Shown: one piece after another, positions 17,839 through 25,154 of the stretch
Layout of the letters: every line of letters starts with the position of its first letter
How positions within the stretch are numbered: the stretch's first letter is position 1
Assembly: GCA_002494625.1 (NCBI GenBank)
Contig: DACH01000002.1
Location: 1 to 64,000 of the forward strand
Direction of reading: 5' to 3'
Source of the DNA: Archaeoglobus sp. UBA234
GTDB lineage: Archaea; Halobacteriota; Archaeoglobi; Archaeoglobales; Archaeoglobaceae
DNA: 64,000 nt
The notes under the pieces: model-generated
Databases searched by the model: none
What the model was told of the DNA's origin: nothing
The model's input: only the letters and a program-made list of their open reading frames with translations
Program-made: the position numbers and the translations under genes

Positions 17839-18629
17839 CTATTTAAATTGTTTTCCCGTTTTTGTTTTCATCTGGCATATTAATTCTTACCCTCTTCTTA
17901 CTCTCACTTTTAACTTTCATTTAATTTTACAATCTTATTCACAAAACCTTTAAAATAAAATTATCAATATAAAATAAATGCATAATAATTTTCTCAATCA
18001 ATTTTATTTTGCAAAAAAATCAAATTGTAAAAATATATAGCCAATATTATTACAAAACTATTTTTGTTTTTATTAATATGCATTAGAAAATTTAGAATAT
18101 CAAATAACTAAACATAATTTTATAATAATGTCTACAAAAAATTGTTACATATATTCTGTAATGAAATTTTTTAGGTTACCCTAAAAACCATCGATTCGGG
18201 ATCTCAATCATTCCAAAATATGTATGAATCCCAACATATTCACGCAAACAAGGGGGGGTAAATGCAAAAATATGTGGAGATCGTGAAAACATACTTCAGT
18301 CAACCTAGTTTGTTACATAAAATATATGAATAAAGCTGTACAATTTTCTTGATGTAGTTTAATAATTATGAGAAATTAATTTCAAAAATTATAACTAATT
18401 TAATTTTTATACAATATTTAAAAGTTGTTTAATTTATTTCGGAAAGTAATTAATTCATACTTTCTAAATAAAATATAATATAAATAAATAAAATATTTAA
18501 TCTTTATTAAACTAAATTATTAGTATATATTTATACAAACTAAAAAAAGTTAGTATTCCGGAAACTGAAGAATAGTTAGAGTGAGTGATTAGAAAAGAGA
18601 TATAAAAAAGGATAAAGCTGCAAACCCGA
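17839..18629. other. Very AT-rich gene-free block with an ORB-like G-string
   Basis: Nearly 800 bases with no credible ORF and extreme AT content, especially 17930-18180 and 18340-18560. At 18245-18258 there is a run AAACAAGGGGGGG preceded by TTCACGC, which resembles the A-rich plus G-string half of euryarchaeal origin recognition boxes. An imperfect inverted GGGAT/ATCCC pair flanks 18198-18232. No second ORB copy and no cdc6/orc1 gene is visible, so an origin is only a possibility. Confidence 0.35.
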
Positions 18630-19031
18630 TTATTTCACTTCACAGGATTCTGAGAATACTGCTCCGGTTTCCTTTCGAATAAGATATACTATAAAGGAAA
18701 TAGACACGAACATTATTAAAATGGAGGCTATATTGCCGTTTATCGCACCACCGGCAGAAGTGAGAAATAAAAGAGCAAGCAGCACAATACTCGTATTTCT
18801 TGCCCAGTATTTGAGCTCAAGAAGACCCTTTGCAATGTAGATTCCAATAAAACCCGTTCCGAATCCAACAAGAATAAGCATAAGCAGATACAGCCTGTCA
18901 ATTTCTGCACTTTGGGCATATACAGCTATCAGGATAAGATATATCGTCAGAATCATTGCATAAATTCCTGCCAAAATTTCAGCAGCAGCAATAATGATTA
19001 TACCCAGAGGTTTACCGGCTATTTCTGGCAT
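18630..19031 (-). CDS. Four-helix membrane protein
   Basis: A 133-residue hydrophobic protein with four predicted membrane helices (about residues 8-35, 45-65, 78-95, 100-118). The segment LLELKYWARNTSIVLLALL with charged residues before a helix recalls small DUF2127-like membrane proteins, but I cannot assign a family. It diverges from the HTH_10 regulator gene across a 90-base spacer. The function is unknown. Confidence 0.6.
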   Translation of the reverse strand: MPEIAGKPLGIIIIAAAEILAGIYAMILTIYLILIAVYAQSAEIDRLYLLMLILVGFGTGFIGIYIAKGLLELKYWARNTSIVLLALLFLTSAGGAINGNIASILIMFVSISFIVYLIRKETGAVFSESCEVK

Positions 19032-19118
19032 AATGAGAGATACAGCTTGAATTATTTAAAATTAATTATTTTCAAACTCAAGGAAAGATTTATCTTATTC
19101 CGTTCAGTCAGAGGGATT

Positions 19119-19733
19119 ATGCTTGAAGTCCAAATTAAAACATCTCTTCCAGAATCCTGTGTCCTCGGAGCTGTAAATGAAATACTGAATCAGTCAATAA
19201 CCGAAATAGAGGGGCTAACTAAGGTTAACAGCAGCATTAAGGGTTTGCTGAATATTAAAGCCAGAAAAATAGAAGAGATAATTCGCAATCTTCCATCTTA
19301 CTGTGAAGGAGTATCTCTTTCTTCAGAGGAAGCTAAGGTTCTTGTGAAAGAACACACATGCCTTTTAGCCCACTCGATTATTAGTTCAGGATGTTTTATA
19401 ACAAAGGCAACAATAAGTGATGGAGAGATAGTATGGAATGTTATATGTGATGATGATGCTTTCATTTCACTGATGAGAAACCTTGAGGAATGTGAGGTTG
19501 AATTTGAGATACTCTATAAAGGGAAACCTGCAGAAGGAGATAAAAGAGCAAAAATCACATATAGAGAGGAGGAAATACTGAGGATAGCTCTTGAAAAAGG
19601 GTTTTTTGATTTTCCAAAAAAGATTAAACTAGAAGAACTTGCAGAGATCTTCGACATTGCACCATCAACCCTTTCAGAAATACTCAGAAGAGGTCAGAAA
19701 AAAGTTCTCAGCACATATTTTAAGAGAGGTTGA
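19119..19733 (+). CDS. HTH_10 (bacterio-opsin activator-like) regulator
   Basis: About 204 residues. The C-terminal 60 residues (YREEEILRIALEKGFFDFPK, then KLEELAEIFDIAPSTLSEILRRGQKKVL) are the HTH_10 helix-turn-helix typical of archaeal Bat-like regulators. The N-terminal part is an uncharacterised sensor domain with scattered Cys residues (SCVLGAVNEIL, YCEGVSL, EHTCLLA, SGCFITK). The frame is open from 18912, but the ATG at 19119 has GAGGGATT just upstream and is the true start. It sits 155 bases upstream of the siroheme reductase operon and is a good candidate for its regulator. Confidence 0.85.
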   Translation: MLEVQIKTSLPESCVLGAVNEILNQSITEIEGLTKVNSSIKGLLNIKARKIEEIIRNLPSYCEGVSLSSEEAKVLVKEHTCLLAHSIISSGCFITKATISDGEIVWNVICDDDAFISLMRNLEECEVEFEILYKGKPAEGDKRAKITYREEEILRIALEKGFFDFPKKIKLEELAEIFDIAPSTLSEILRRGQKKVLSTYFKRG

Positions 19734-19746
19734 GGGTATCGGTAAG

Positions 19747-19764
19747 ATCTTAATCAATTAAGAT
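19747..19764. promoter_or_regulatory. Palindrome upstream of the sulfur operon
   Basis: ATCTTAAT-CA-ATTAAGAT is a perfect 8-bp inverted repeat with a 2-base centre, located after the HTH_10 gene and about 125 bases before the siroheme reductase start. It may be a regulator-binding site. No ORF crosses it. Confidence 0.4.
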
Positions 19765-19846
19765 TAAAAAGCTTAGAGATTAAAAGGAAACGTGAAAGAA
19801 TTTTTGCAAGATGGAGTGAGTGGTGATGCAGAGAATTAAGTCATTA

Positions 19847-19872
19847 TTTAACACCGTTAAATTTATATTTTT
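19847..19872 (+). promoter_or_regulatory. Promoter with palindromic operator for the siroheme reductase operon
   Basis: TTTAAC-ACC-GTTAAA (19847-19861) is a perfect 6-bp inverted repeat overlapping an AT-rich TATA-like AAATTTATATTTTTT. It ends about 25 bases before the ATG at 19888, the spacing expected for an archaeal TATA box. A protein bound here would block TBP/TFB access, so negative control is inferred. Confidence 0.45.
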
Positions 19873-19887
19873 TGACAGGGAGTTTGA

Positions 19888-21195
19888 TTGATGATAGAGG
19901 TCGATGCAGAGTTTCTCTCAAAATTTATGGGAAAATACTCGCTGGGTAAAGATGACGGAAAAGGTTCCTCACACTTTCTGAGAATTAAAATACCGGGTGG
20001 TATGACTAACTGGAAAGACCTCAAAAAAATCGCTGAACTCTCAGATAATTACGGGAAAGGATATGCTGAGATTACAGATCGGCAGAACATACAGCTTCAC
20101 TGGATCAACCCAGATGAGGCGATCGAAATTTTTGAAGAACTTTACAAAATGGGCTATACAACCGATTTATGTGGTCAGGCATTCAGAGAGACCTGTCATG
20201 GTGATGTGAGAAATATTGTGGCCTGTCCGCTCATGGGAAAGTCATATCCCAGCTTTTTCAACCTCATAATCAAAATCAACAGCTATTTTTCTGGAAATCC
20301 AGATTATATAGTCCTGCCCCATAAATTCAAGATTGCAGTTACATCATGTGGGAAGGATTGCGTTAAAATCCATGCAAACGACCTGTCCCTCTTCTGGAAC
20401 GGATCTGGTTTTATCCCATTCGTAGGAGGGGGAATGGGAGGGTCATTGCCGGGCATCAGGTATGCTGAGTCTCTCAACATTCTTGTCCCAGAAAAGGAGG
20501 CTTTTGATTTCGTTAGAGCGGTAGTGGATATTCACAGAGATTGTTCTGAAACAGATAGTAAAGCAAAAGCGAGGTTTAAGTATCTTCTCCACAAAAGAGG
20601 TAAAGAGTGGCTGATGAAAGAACTTGAGATGAGAACCGGTAGCTCATATAGTGTAGAAACCATTGGTCTTGAGGGAACTGCAGTTGAACATGAGGGAGGG
20701 ATTCAGGATAACGGAAAACACTACCTCACCCTTCCAATTCTTGGAGGTATTCTTGACTCGGAAAAGCTCAGACTCGTGGCAGATCTCTCTAAAAGTTATG
20801 GAAGTGGGGAGGTTAGATTCACAACCTGGCAGAATATAATCTTCACAGATGTTGAGGATTTTGAAAGACTTAAAAGAGAGTTAAAGGAGTGTTTTGACCT
20901 CAATATACCATACAGAGCTGTTGCATGTTCTTCTGATTTCTGTGGAAAGACGAGATTTCATTCAAAAGATCTTTTATCCCAGCTCGTAAAGTATTCCAAC
21001 GAAAGCATAGCTATCAGTGGATGTTTAAATGGATGTGCATGTCATCCTCTTGCTACTTTTGGCTTTATGGGAAAATTAAGAAATGGAGAGCAGGTTTATG
21101 ATATGTTTTACAAAGGGAAGATACTACACAGAAATATTAAGCCGGAAAAAATACCCCTGATTCTAAAGGAGGTGTATCATGAAGTTAAAGCTTGA
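19888..21195 (+). CDS. Nitrite/sulfite reductase-type siroheme [4Fe-4S] hemoprotein
   Basis: A 435-residue siroheme-containing reductase with two ferredoxin-like half domains and two siroheme/Fe-S segments. It contains GYAEITDRQNIQLHWI, the FRETCHGDVRNIVACPLMG segment, SCGKDCVKIHANDL, and a second parallel set (GEVRFTTWQNIIF). The cluster-binding cysteines are C-x4-C in VACSSDFCGKT and C-x3-C in SGCLNGCACH; most relatives have C-x5-C in the first pair. It is too short and different for DsrA/DsrB, so assimilatory or detoxifying sulfite/nitrite reduction is more likely. It overlaps the TusA gene and depends on the siroheme made from genes like that at 38.9 kb. Confidence 0.85.
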   Translation: MMIEVDAEFLSKFMGKYSLGKDDGKGSSHFLRIKIPGGMTNWKDLKKIAELSDNYGKGYAEITDRQNIQLHWINPDEAIEIFEELYKMGYTTDLCGQAFRETCHGDVRNIVACPLMGKSYPSFFNLIIKINSYFSGNPDYIVLPHKFKIAVTSCGKDCVKIHANDLSLFWNGSGFIPFVGGGMGGSLPGIRYAESLNILVPEKEAFDFVRAVVDIHRDCSETDSKAKARFKYLLHKRGKEWLMKELEMRTGSSYSVETIGLEGTAVEHEGGIQDNGKHYLTLPILGGILDSEKLRLVADLSKSYGSGEVRFTTWQNIIFTDVEDFERLKRELKECFDLNIPYRAVACSSDFCGKTRFHSKDLLSQLVKYSNESIAISGCLNGCACHPLATFGFMGKLRNGEQVYDMFYKGKILHRNIKPEKIPLILKEVYHEVKA

Positions 21196-21427
21196 AAAAA
21201 AAGGAGATAAATATATCCTTGACTGCAGAGATTTAACCTGTCCTTTCCCACTGACAATGGCTAAACTTGCTCTAAAGCATGTGAACAGACTCGAAGTCAT
21301 AACCAACAATCCCCCTTCTGCAAGAGATATCCCTGAGATTCTCAAAAAACAAGGATATAGCGTTGAAGTTGAGAAAAACGGCAACATATGGAGAATTTTT
21401 ATCAGTGATAGCTCCGAAATGAAGTAA
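21179..21427 (+). CDS. TusA-like sulfur carrier protein
   Basis: An 82-residue SirA/TusA-family protein. The conserved cysteine lies in DLTCPFPLTMAKLAL (Cys-Pro-x-Pro motif near residue 21); in TusA this cysteine carries persulfide sulfur for tRNA thiolation or sulfite metabolism. The start lies within the end of the siroheme reductase gene (17-base overlap), with AAGGAGGTGT upstream. Coupling to a siroheme reductase suggests it delivers sulfur to or from that enzyme. Confidence 0.88.
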   Translation: MKLKLEKKGDKYILDCRDLTCPFPLTMAKLALKHVNRLEVITNNPPSARDIPEILKKQGYSVEVEKNGNIWRIFISDSSEMK

Positions 21428-21451
21428 GATTTTTTTATTTCTTTCCCCAAA

Positions 21452-21838
21452 ATGATGAGCATGCCAGGCATAATCGTTCATAACGGTAACTGGGATCGGA
21501 TATACCATGCGATTAACATAGCTTCAGTTTATGCATCCTTCGACCAGCCAGTAATTGTTTTCCTCACATACTGGGCAATAGAGACAATAGTGAGAGGAGA
21601 TATTGTCTCAGAAGATGGCAACAAAGAGAGAATCCTGAAAGACGGATTACAAAAGGGAATAATCAAGAGGCTTGAAGATGTGGCAAGGATGGCAAAATCA
21701 ATTGGTGATGTGAGAATTACTGCCTGCGTAACATCTCTCAATCTTCTTGGAATCGATGAGAAGGATCTCCCGGACTGGATCGATGAAATCGGTGGTCTTG
21801 CAGAAGTGCTTTCCATGGAAAGTGTCATGTTCATCTAA
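21452..21838 (+). CDS. DsrE/DsrF-like protein
   Basis: A 128-residue DsrE-like protein: GIIVHNGNWDRIYHAINIAS at the start, VFLTYWAIETIVRG, and a C-terminal region with ITACVTSLNLLGI containing a cysteine in the position used by the family. DsrE/TusD-type proteins relay sulfur with TusA. It follows the TusA gene by 24 bases. Two adjacent ATGs (21452, 21455) and a third at 21461 make the exact start uncertain. Confidence 0.8.
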   Translation: MMSMPGIIVHNGNWDRIYHAINIASVYASFDQPVIVFLTYWAIETIVRGDIVSEDGNKERILKDGLQKGIIKRLEDVARMAKSIGDVRITACVTSLNLLGIDEKDLPDWIDEIGGLAEVLSMESVMFI

Positions 21839-21854
21839 ATTTTTAAACAATAAA

Positions 21855-22154
21855 CTACAGTGATCGCCCAAGTTTATCTTCCACTGATTTAACCTTGTAA
21901 TCTATTTCGACATCTCTAAACCGCTCATCAGCCTTCACGACAATATAAACCCTCGGACAATCATCTCTTAGTGATTTAATAATTTCATCCACAAGCTTTC
22001 CTAGCTCTTCAAAGCTGTTTACCTTTAATATCGTCCCCATTGCTGTAATCCTGTACTCTAATCCAGATTTCTCGATGACTTTTACTGCTTTTGCCACATA
22101 ACTGCTCAGAGACTCCCCTACACCTATCGGTACAACTGAGAGCTCAACTATCAT
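21855..22154 (-). CDS. MTH1187-family thiamine-binding protein
   Basis: A 99-residue protein of the UPF0045/MTH1187 (DUF77) family, small ferredoxin-like fold proteins that bind thiamine or HMP in several structures. The start VELSVVPIGVGESLSSYVAKAV and the ITAMGTILKVNSFEELGKLV segment are characteristic. It is encoded just downstream of ftsZ (47-base gap) on the same strand and may be co-transcribed, though no functional link to division is known. Confidence 0.87.
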   Translation of the reverse strand: MIVELSVVPIGVGESLSSYVAKAVKVIEKSGLEYRITAMGTILKVNSFEELGKLVDEIIKSLRDDCPRVYIVVKADERFRDVEIDYKVKSVEDKLGRSL

Positions 22155-22201
22155 AAACTCACTTTCTCAAAAAAGAGGAAAAAATTTACTGTTCAAAAAA
22201 T

Positions 22202-23428
22202 TCAGAGAAAGTCAATTCCTCTCACACTCAGCTTGGAGGCTTTAAGCGGTTTAACTTTTGTTCTAACCCTTGCTGGAGTTGCTGTATAAGTTTTCGCATA
22301 GCTCTTGGCATATCTTTCAGCTTTTCTGGGTGGTTTCGAGAATATTCTCTCGTCAAAAGCCTGCCTTGATTCCACTCTTTCAATTGTCCTGACAGGTTCG
22401 CTCTCTCCCGACATGATGTTTGGAGATGTAACTCCTGTCATTATTGCCATAACTCTGACGCTTCCCTCAAGCTCATTTGAGATTCTCGCACCCCAGATAA
22501 CATTGGCTGTGCTGTCGATCTCGAATGTCAGGTTTTGTACAATCTCTTCAGCCTCTTTTATCGTGAGATCGGGACCTCCGCTTATATGGATAAGAGCTCC
22601 TTTGGCTCCTCTGTACTCCACCTCGAGCAATGGATGATTCAGGCAATCTTTAACAACATCCTTTGACTTTGACTGTGATTTTGCCTCTCCGACAAGCATA
22701 ACCGCAACTCCACCCTGTCCCATAATTGCCCTGACATCAGCAAAATCTATGTTCATGAGAGATGGCTTTGTGATTGTGTCGGAGATTCCCTTTATAGTTT
22801 CAGCCACAAGCTGATCCATTACACTGAACGCTTGCTCGATGGGCAGATTTGGGACATACTCGAGCAATTTATTGTTATCAAGCACAACAACTGTGTCAGC
22901 ATTCTTTCTAAGCTCTTCAAGCCCCTCTTCAGCCTTGAAAATCCTTGCCCTCTCAACCCTGAAGGGTGTCTGCACCATTCCGATAACAATAGCTCCTTGT
23001 TTCTTTGCAATCTCAGCCACGACCGGAACGCTACCAGTTCCAGTTCCTCCACCCATTCCTGCACAAACGAAAACGAGGTCTGCTCCTGATAACAGCTCTT
23101 CAAGCGTACCTCTTGCTAATTCAGCAGCCTTCCTACCGATTTCAGGATAACCGCCTGCACCAAGGCCTTTTGTCAGAGTTCTGCCAATCAGAACTTTCTT
23201 ATCGGCTCTGATGTTCAGGAGGTGCTGTTTGTCTGTGTTTATTGCAATGGTGTTAACACCATCGACTCCTATCTGCTTCAACCTGTTAACAGTATTGTTT
23301 CCACTTCCACCACAACCTACAACAACGATTCTTGGCAGTCCAAAATCTTCTATATCAAAGTTCTGGCTCTGCCTTCTGCTCCTCTCCTCCTCATAATACT
23401 TCTGCGCTTTACTAACAAACGATTTCAT
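22202..23428 (-). CDS. ftsZ: Cell division GTPase FtsZ
   Basis: Tubulin-like GTPase that forms the division ring. The 408-residue protein has the T1 loop VVGCGGSGNNTVNRL, the tubulin signature FVCAGMGGGTGTGS, the PFRVERARI segment, the T7 loop with NIDFADVRAIM, and a basic variable linker (about 345-400) ending in the short conserved-type tail VRGIDFL that may bind partner proteins. Full length and clearly functional by motif. A CdrS-like RHH gene lies 11 bases upstream in the same operon. Compare the truncated FtsZ-like protein at 61.9 kb. Confidence 0.97.
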   Translation of the reverse strand: MKSFVSKAQKYYEEERSRRQSQNFDIEDFGLPRIVVVGCGGSGNNTVNRLKQIGVDGVNTIAINTDKQHLLNIRADKKVLIGRTLTKGLGAGGYPEIGRKAAELARGTLEELLSGADLVFVCAGMGGGTGTGSVPVVAEIAKKQGAIVIGMVQTPFRVERARIFKAEEGLEELRKNADTVVVLDNNKLLEYVPNLPIEQAFSVMDQLVAETIKGISDTITKPSLMNIDFADVRAIMGQGGVAVMLVGEAKSQSKSKDVVKDCLNHPLLEVEYRGAKGALIHISGGPDLTIKEAEEIVQNLTFEIDSTANVIWGARISNELEGSVRVMAIMTGVTSPNIMSGESEPVRTIERVESRQAFDERIFSKPPRKAERYAKSYAKTYTATPARVRTKVKPLKASKLSVRGIDFL

Positions 23429-23439
23429 ACAAACTCCCC

Positions 23440-23613
23440 CTATACAAAAGAATTCATCCTCTGACTTCTTTCAATTACCTCAACTTTCTCTGCCAGAAGC
23501 TTTCTTATAGCATCTCTAATTGCCTCGCTAACCGAGGCATATTCTCCCACCGTCACCAGAGCTTCAAGCATTTCATAGTGCTGATCCGTCAGACGAATTG
23601 ATATCTTTCTCAT
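23440..23613 (-). CDS. cdrS: CdrS-like ribbon-helix-helix regulator
   Basis: A 57-residue ribbon-helix-helix protein (MRKISIRLTDQHYEMLEALV, then ASVSEAIRDAIRKLLAEKVE). The start at 23613 has GAGGG seven bases upstream; the longer frame to 23691 is not needed. Short RHH proteins next to ftsZ are known in haloarchaea as CdrS, a transcriptional regulator of division. Here the gene is the first of an operon with ftsZ, and its promoter carries two copies of a palindromic element, pointing to autoregulation. The gene name is by analogy. Confidence 0.82.
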   Translation of the reverse strand: MRKISIRLTDQHYEMLEALVTVGEYASVSEAIRDAIRKLLAEKVEVIERSQRMNSFV

Positions 23614-23691
23614 CTGCAATCCCTCTACATGAAGTGCAGGGAGACACCCGTCTTCCTTATGACTCCCAGGTGCCACCCTGCTGTACCCCAC

Positions 23692-23738
23692 TTGTCCGAC
23701 AATGTATGACTATTGTCCGACATTATACTATTTAAAGA
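23692..23738 (-). promoter_or_regulatory. cdrS-ftsZ promoter with two TTGTCCGACA operators
   Basis: TTGTCCGACA occurs at 23692-23701 and again at 23713-23722, exactly 21 bases apart (two helical turns). The first copy is part of the palindrome TTGTC-C-GACAA. Read on the minus strand, a TATA-like CTTTAAATAG (23729-23738) lies just upstream, so the sites cover the probable transcription start. Cooperative binding of an RHH dimer is inferred. Confidence 0.6.
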
Positions 23739-23998
23739 TTTTGGTTGATTTATGCAAATTCGTTATATTTTCAGAATATAAAGCTGTAAATGCAGGGGTT
23801 ATGTATCCAACTCCTTAGACCTATCAGGAGTAACTGGAAAAAATATTTTCAAAAAATTGACATCCCAAGAATTATACTTTCAAAAATTAAAATGAGTAAA
23901 ATGAAAGTCGAGAAAAGTGTATTACAGACAGTATAGTACTTGGTTTATTATTTTAAAAACTTTGAATGTTTTTACTCAGCTGTATTTATCAATTTTAC
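23739..23998. other. AT-rich spacer between the ftsZ operon and the gamma-CA gene
   Basis: About 260 bases between the cdrS-ftsZ promoter and the terminus of the carbonic-anhydrase-like gene. I see no ORF, RNA gene or repeat here. Several T-rich runs (23947-23999) could end transcription of the minus-strand gene to the right as well as provide promoter sequence. Confidence 0.3.
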
Positions 23999-24523
23999 TC
24001 AATAGATTTTATTTACTTCTAAATGAAGCTCTGCAAGCTCCCTGTATTCCATCCATCTACTTTTGATTTCTCTCTCAAACTCCTCATCGGTTATCTCCTT
24101 AACAACCCTTGCAGGAACTCCCATCAAAACCGAGTTGGGAGGATACTCCTTTCCAGTAACGACTGCTCCTGCACCCACTATCGTTCTTTCGGAGATTTTA
24201 GCTCCGTTTAAGATACATGATTTCAGTCCGATCATAACATTGTCTTCGATTATACACCCATGGATCACAGCAGAATGTCCAACTGTAACATAACTGCCTA
24301 TTTCCACAGGAAAACCCCTGTCCACATGAACAACAACATTATCCTGGATGTTTGTGTACTTTCCTATCTTGATTTTGTCAAGGTCTCCCCGGATGACTGC
24401 GTTGTACCACACACTCGAGTAGTCTCCTATCTCGACATCACCTATGATTGTCGCTGTGTCAGCGAGAAATACATCCCTGCCAATCTTTGGTTTTTTGCCG
24501 CCAGCCTCATAAACCAGAGCCAT
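23999..24523 (-). CDS. Gamma-carbonic anhydrase-like hexapeptide protein
   Basis: A 174-residue left-handed beta-helix protein with repeating hexapeptides (IGDVEIGDYSSVWYNAVIRGD, then IGKYTNIQDNVVVHVD). Metal-binding histidines are apparent in VVVHVDRG and GHSAVIHG, matching the gamma-carbonic anhydrase/Cam-H pattern, followed by VPARVVKEI. It may hydrate CO2 or be one of the related acyltransferase-like members. It is transcribed alone, divergent from the decayed gene on its right. Confidence 0.87.
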   Translation of the reverse strand: MALVYEAGGKKPKIGRDVFLADTATIIGDVEIGDYSSVWYNAVIRGDLDKIKIGKYTNIQDNVVVHVDRGFPVEIGSYVTVGHSAVIHGCIIEDNVMIGLKSCILNGAKISERTIVGAGAVVTGKEYPPNSVLMGVPARVVKEITDEEFEREIKSRWMEYRELAELHLEVNKIY

Positions 24524-24619
24524 GTTGGTTTGATAGGTTTTAATAATAAAATGATTTCTGATTTTGAGTTCCAGTCTTCGATGTCTCCTTAACTCCCGAA
24601 TCAGAATCTATGATTTCTC

Positions 24620-25033
24620 CTATCTGTTGCTGATTCTTTTTAACAAAAACAAAACAAAGATCGCAGTAGCTAAGCTTACAACAGCAACCACAACTCCAAA
24701 TCCCGATTTTTCAGCCTCTTTAACCTTCACCACCCATGCTTCGGATTTGTCATCTGAATACATGTCATAATTCTTTGCCATTTTATCAGTTTTTATCAAC
24801 CATGTTTGGCTGTTATTTTGGCTTTGTGAAGCTCGCTATGATGTATCCATCCTTTAAAACCTCAACACAGCAGGCATAATCATCATCTTTTTTTCACCAA
24901 AGGTTCTGTTTCACAGTTCGTTTCCTTCCCTGTCTGTTTTGATCAGCCACGCATCAGCTTTTCCAGAGCCTGAGGAGGTGTAGCCGCTTATGATGTAGTC
25001 GTCTGGAGTTTGCTGAAATTTCCTATATATCAT
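24620..25033 (-). pseudogene. Remnant of a secreted repeat protein with C-terminal anchor
   Basis: On the minus strand several frames together spell a degraded protein: an ATG at 25033 followed by TPDDYIISGYTSSGSGKADA and WLIKTDREGNEL, then a TGA at 24911-24913 where a Trp would fit. After a shift come DDYACCVEVLKDGYIIAS and, after another shift, QTWLIKTDKMAKNYD, a charged linker and the membrane anchor FGVVVAVVSLATAIFVLFLL with basic tail, ending at 24620. The WLIKTD repeats resemble beta-propeller/delta-60-type repeat proteins common in Archaeoglobales. It carries one nonsense and two frameshift lesions, so it is inactive. Confidence 0.8.
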
Positions 25034-25154
25034 AAATATATTGACCTTAAACTTAGTTTATCACGAAATGAGAACAGTGAGTATCCTGTAACTCAACACA
25101 GTAATCAGACAACATAACCCTAAACAATTTATACCTGACTACCACAACCACGAC

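Noticed and set aside
19888..21195. Dissimilatory sulfite reductase (DsrA/DsrB)
   Set aside because: Only one 435-residue protein, no paired second subunit and no ferredoxin insert as in DsrA/B; motifs fit the assimilatory-type nitrite/sulfite reductases.
22305..23464. Several plus-strand ORFs of 60-110 residues opposite ftsZ
   Set aside because: They lie wholly within the strong ftsZ coding sequence in other frames, with low-complexity Ser/Pro/Leu composition and no ribosome-binding sites.
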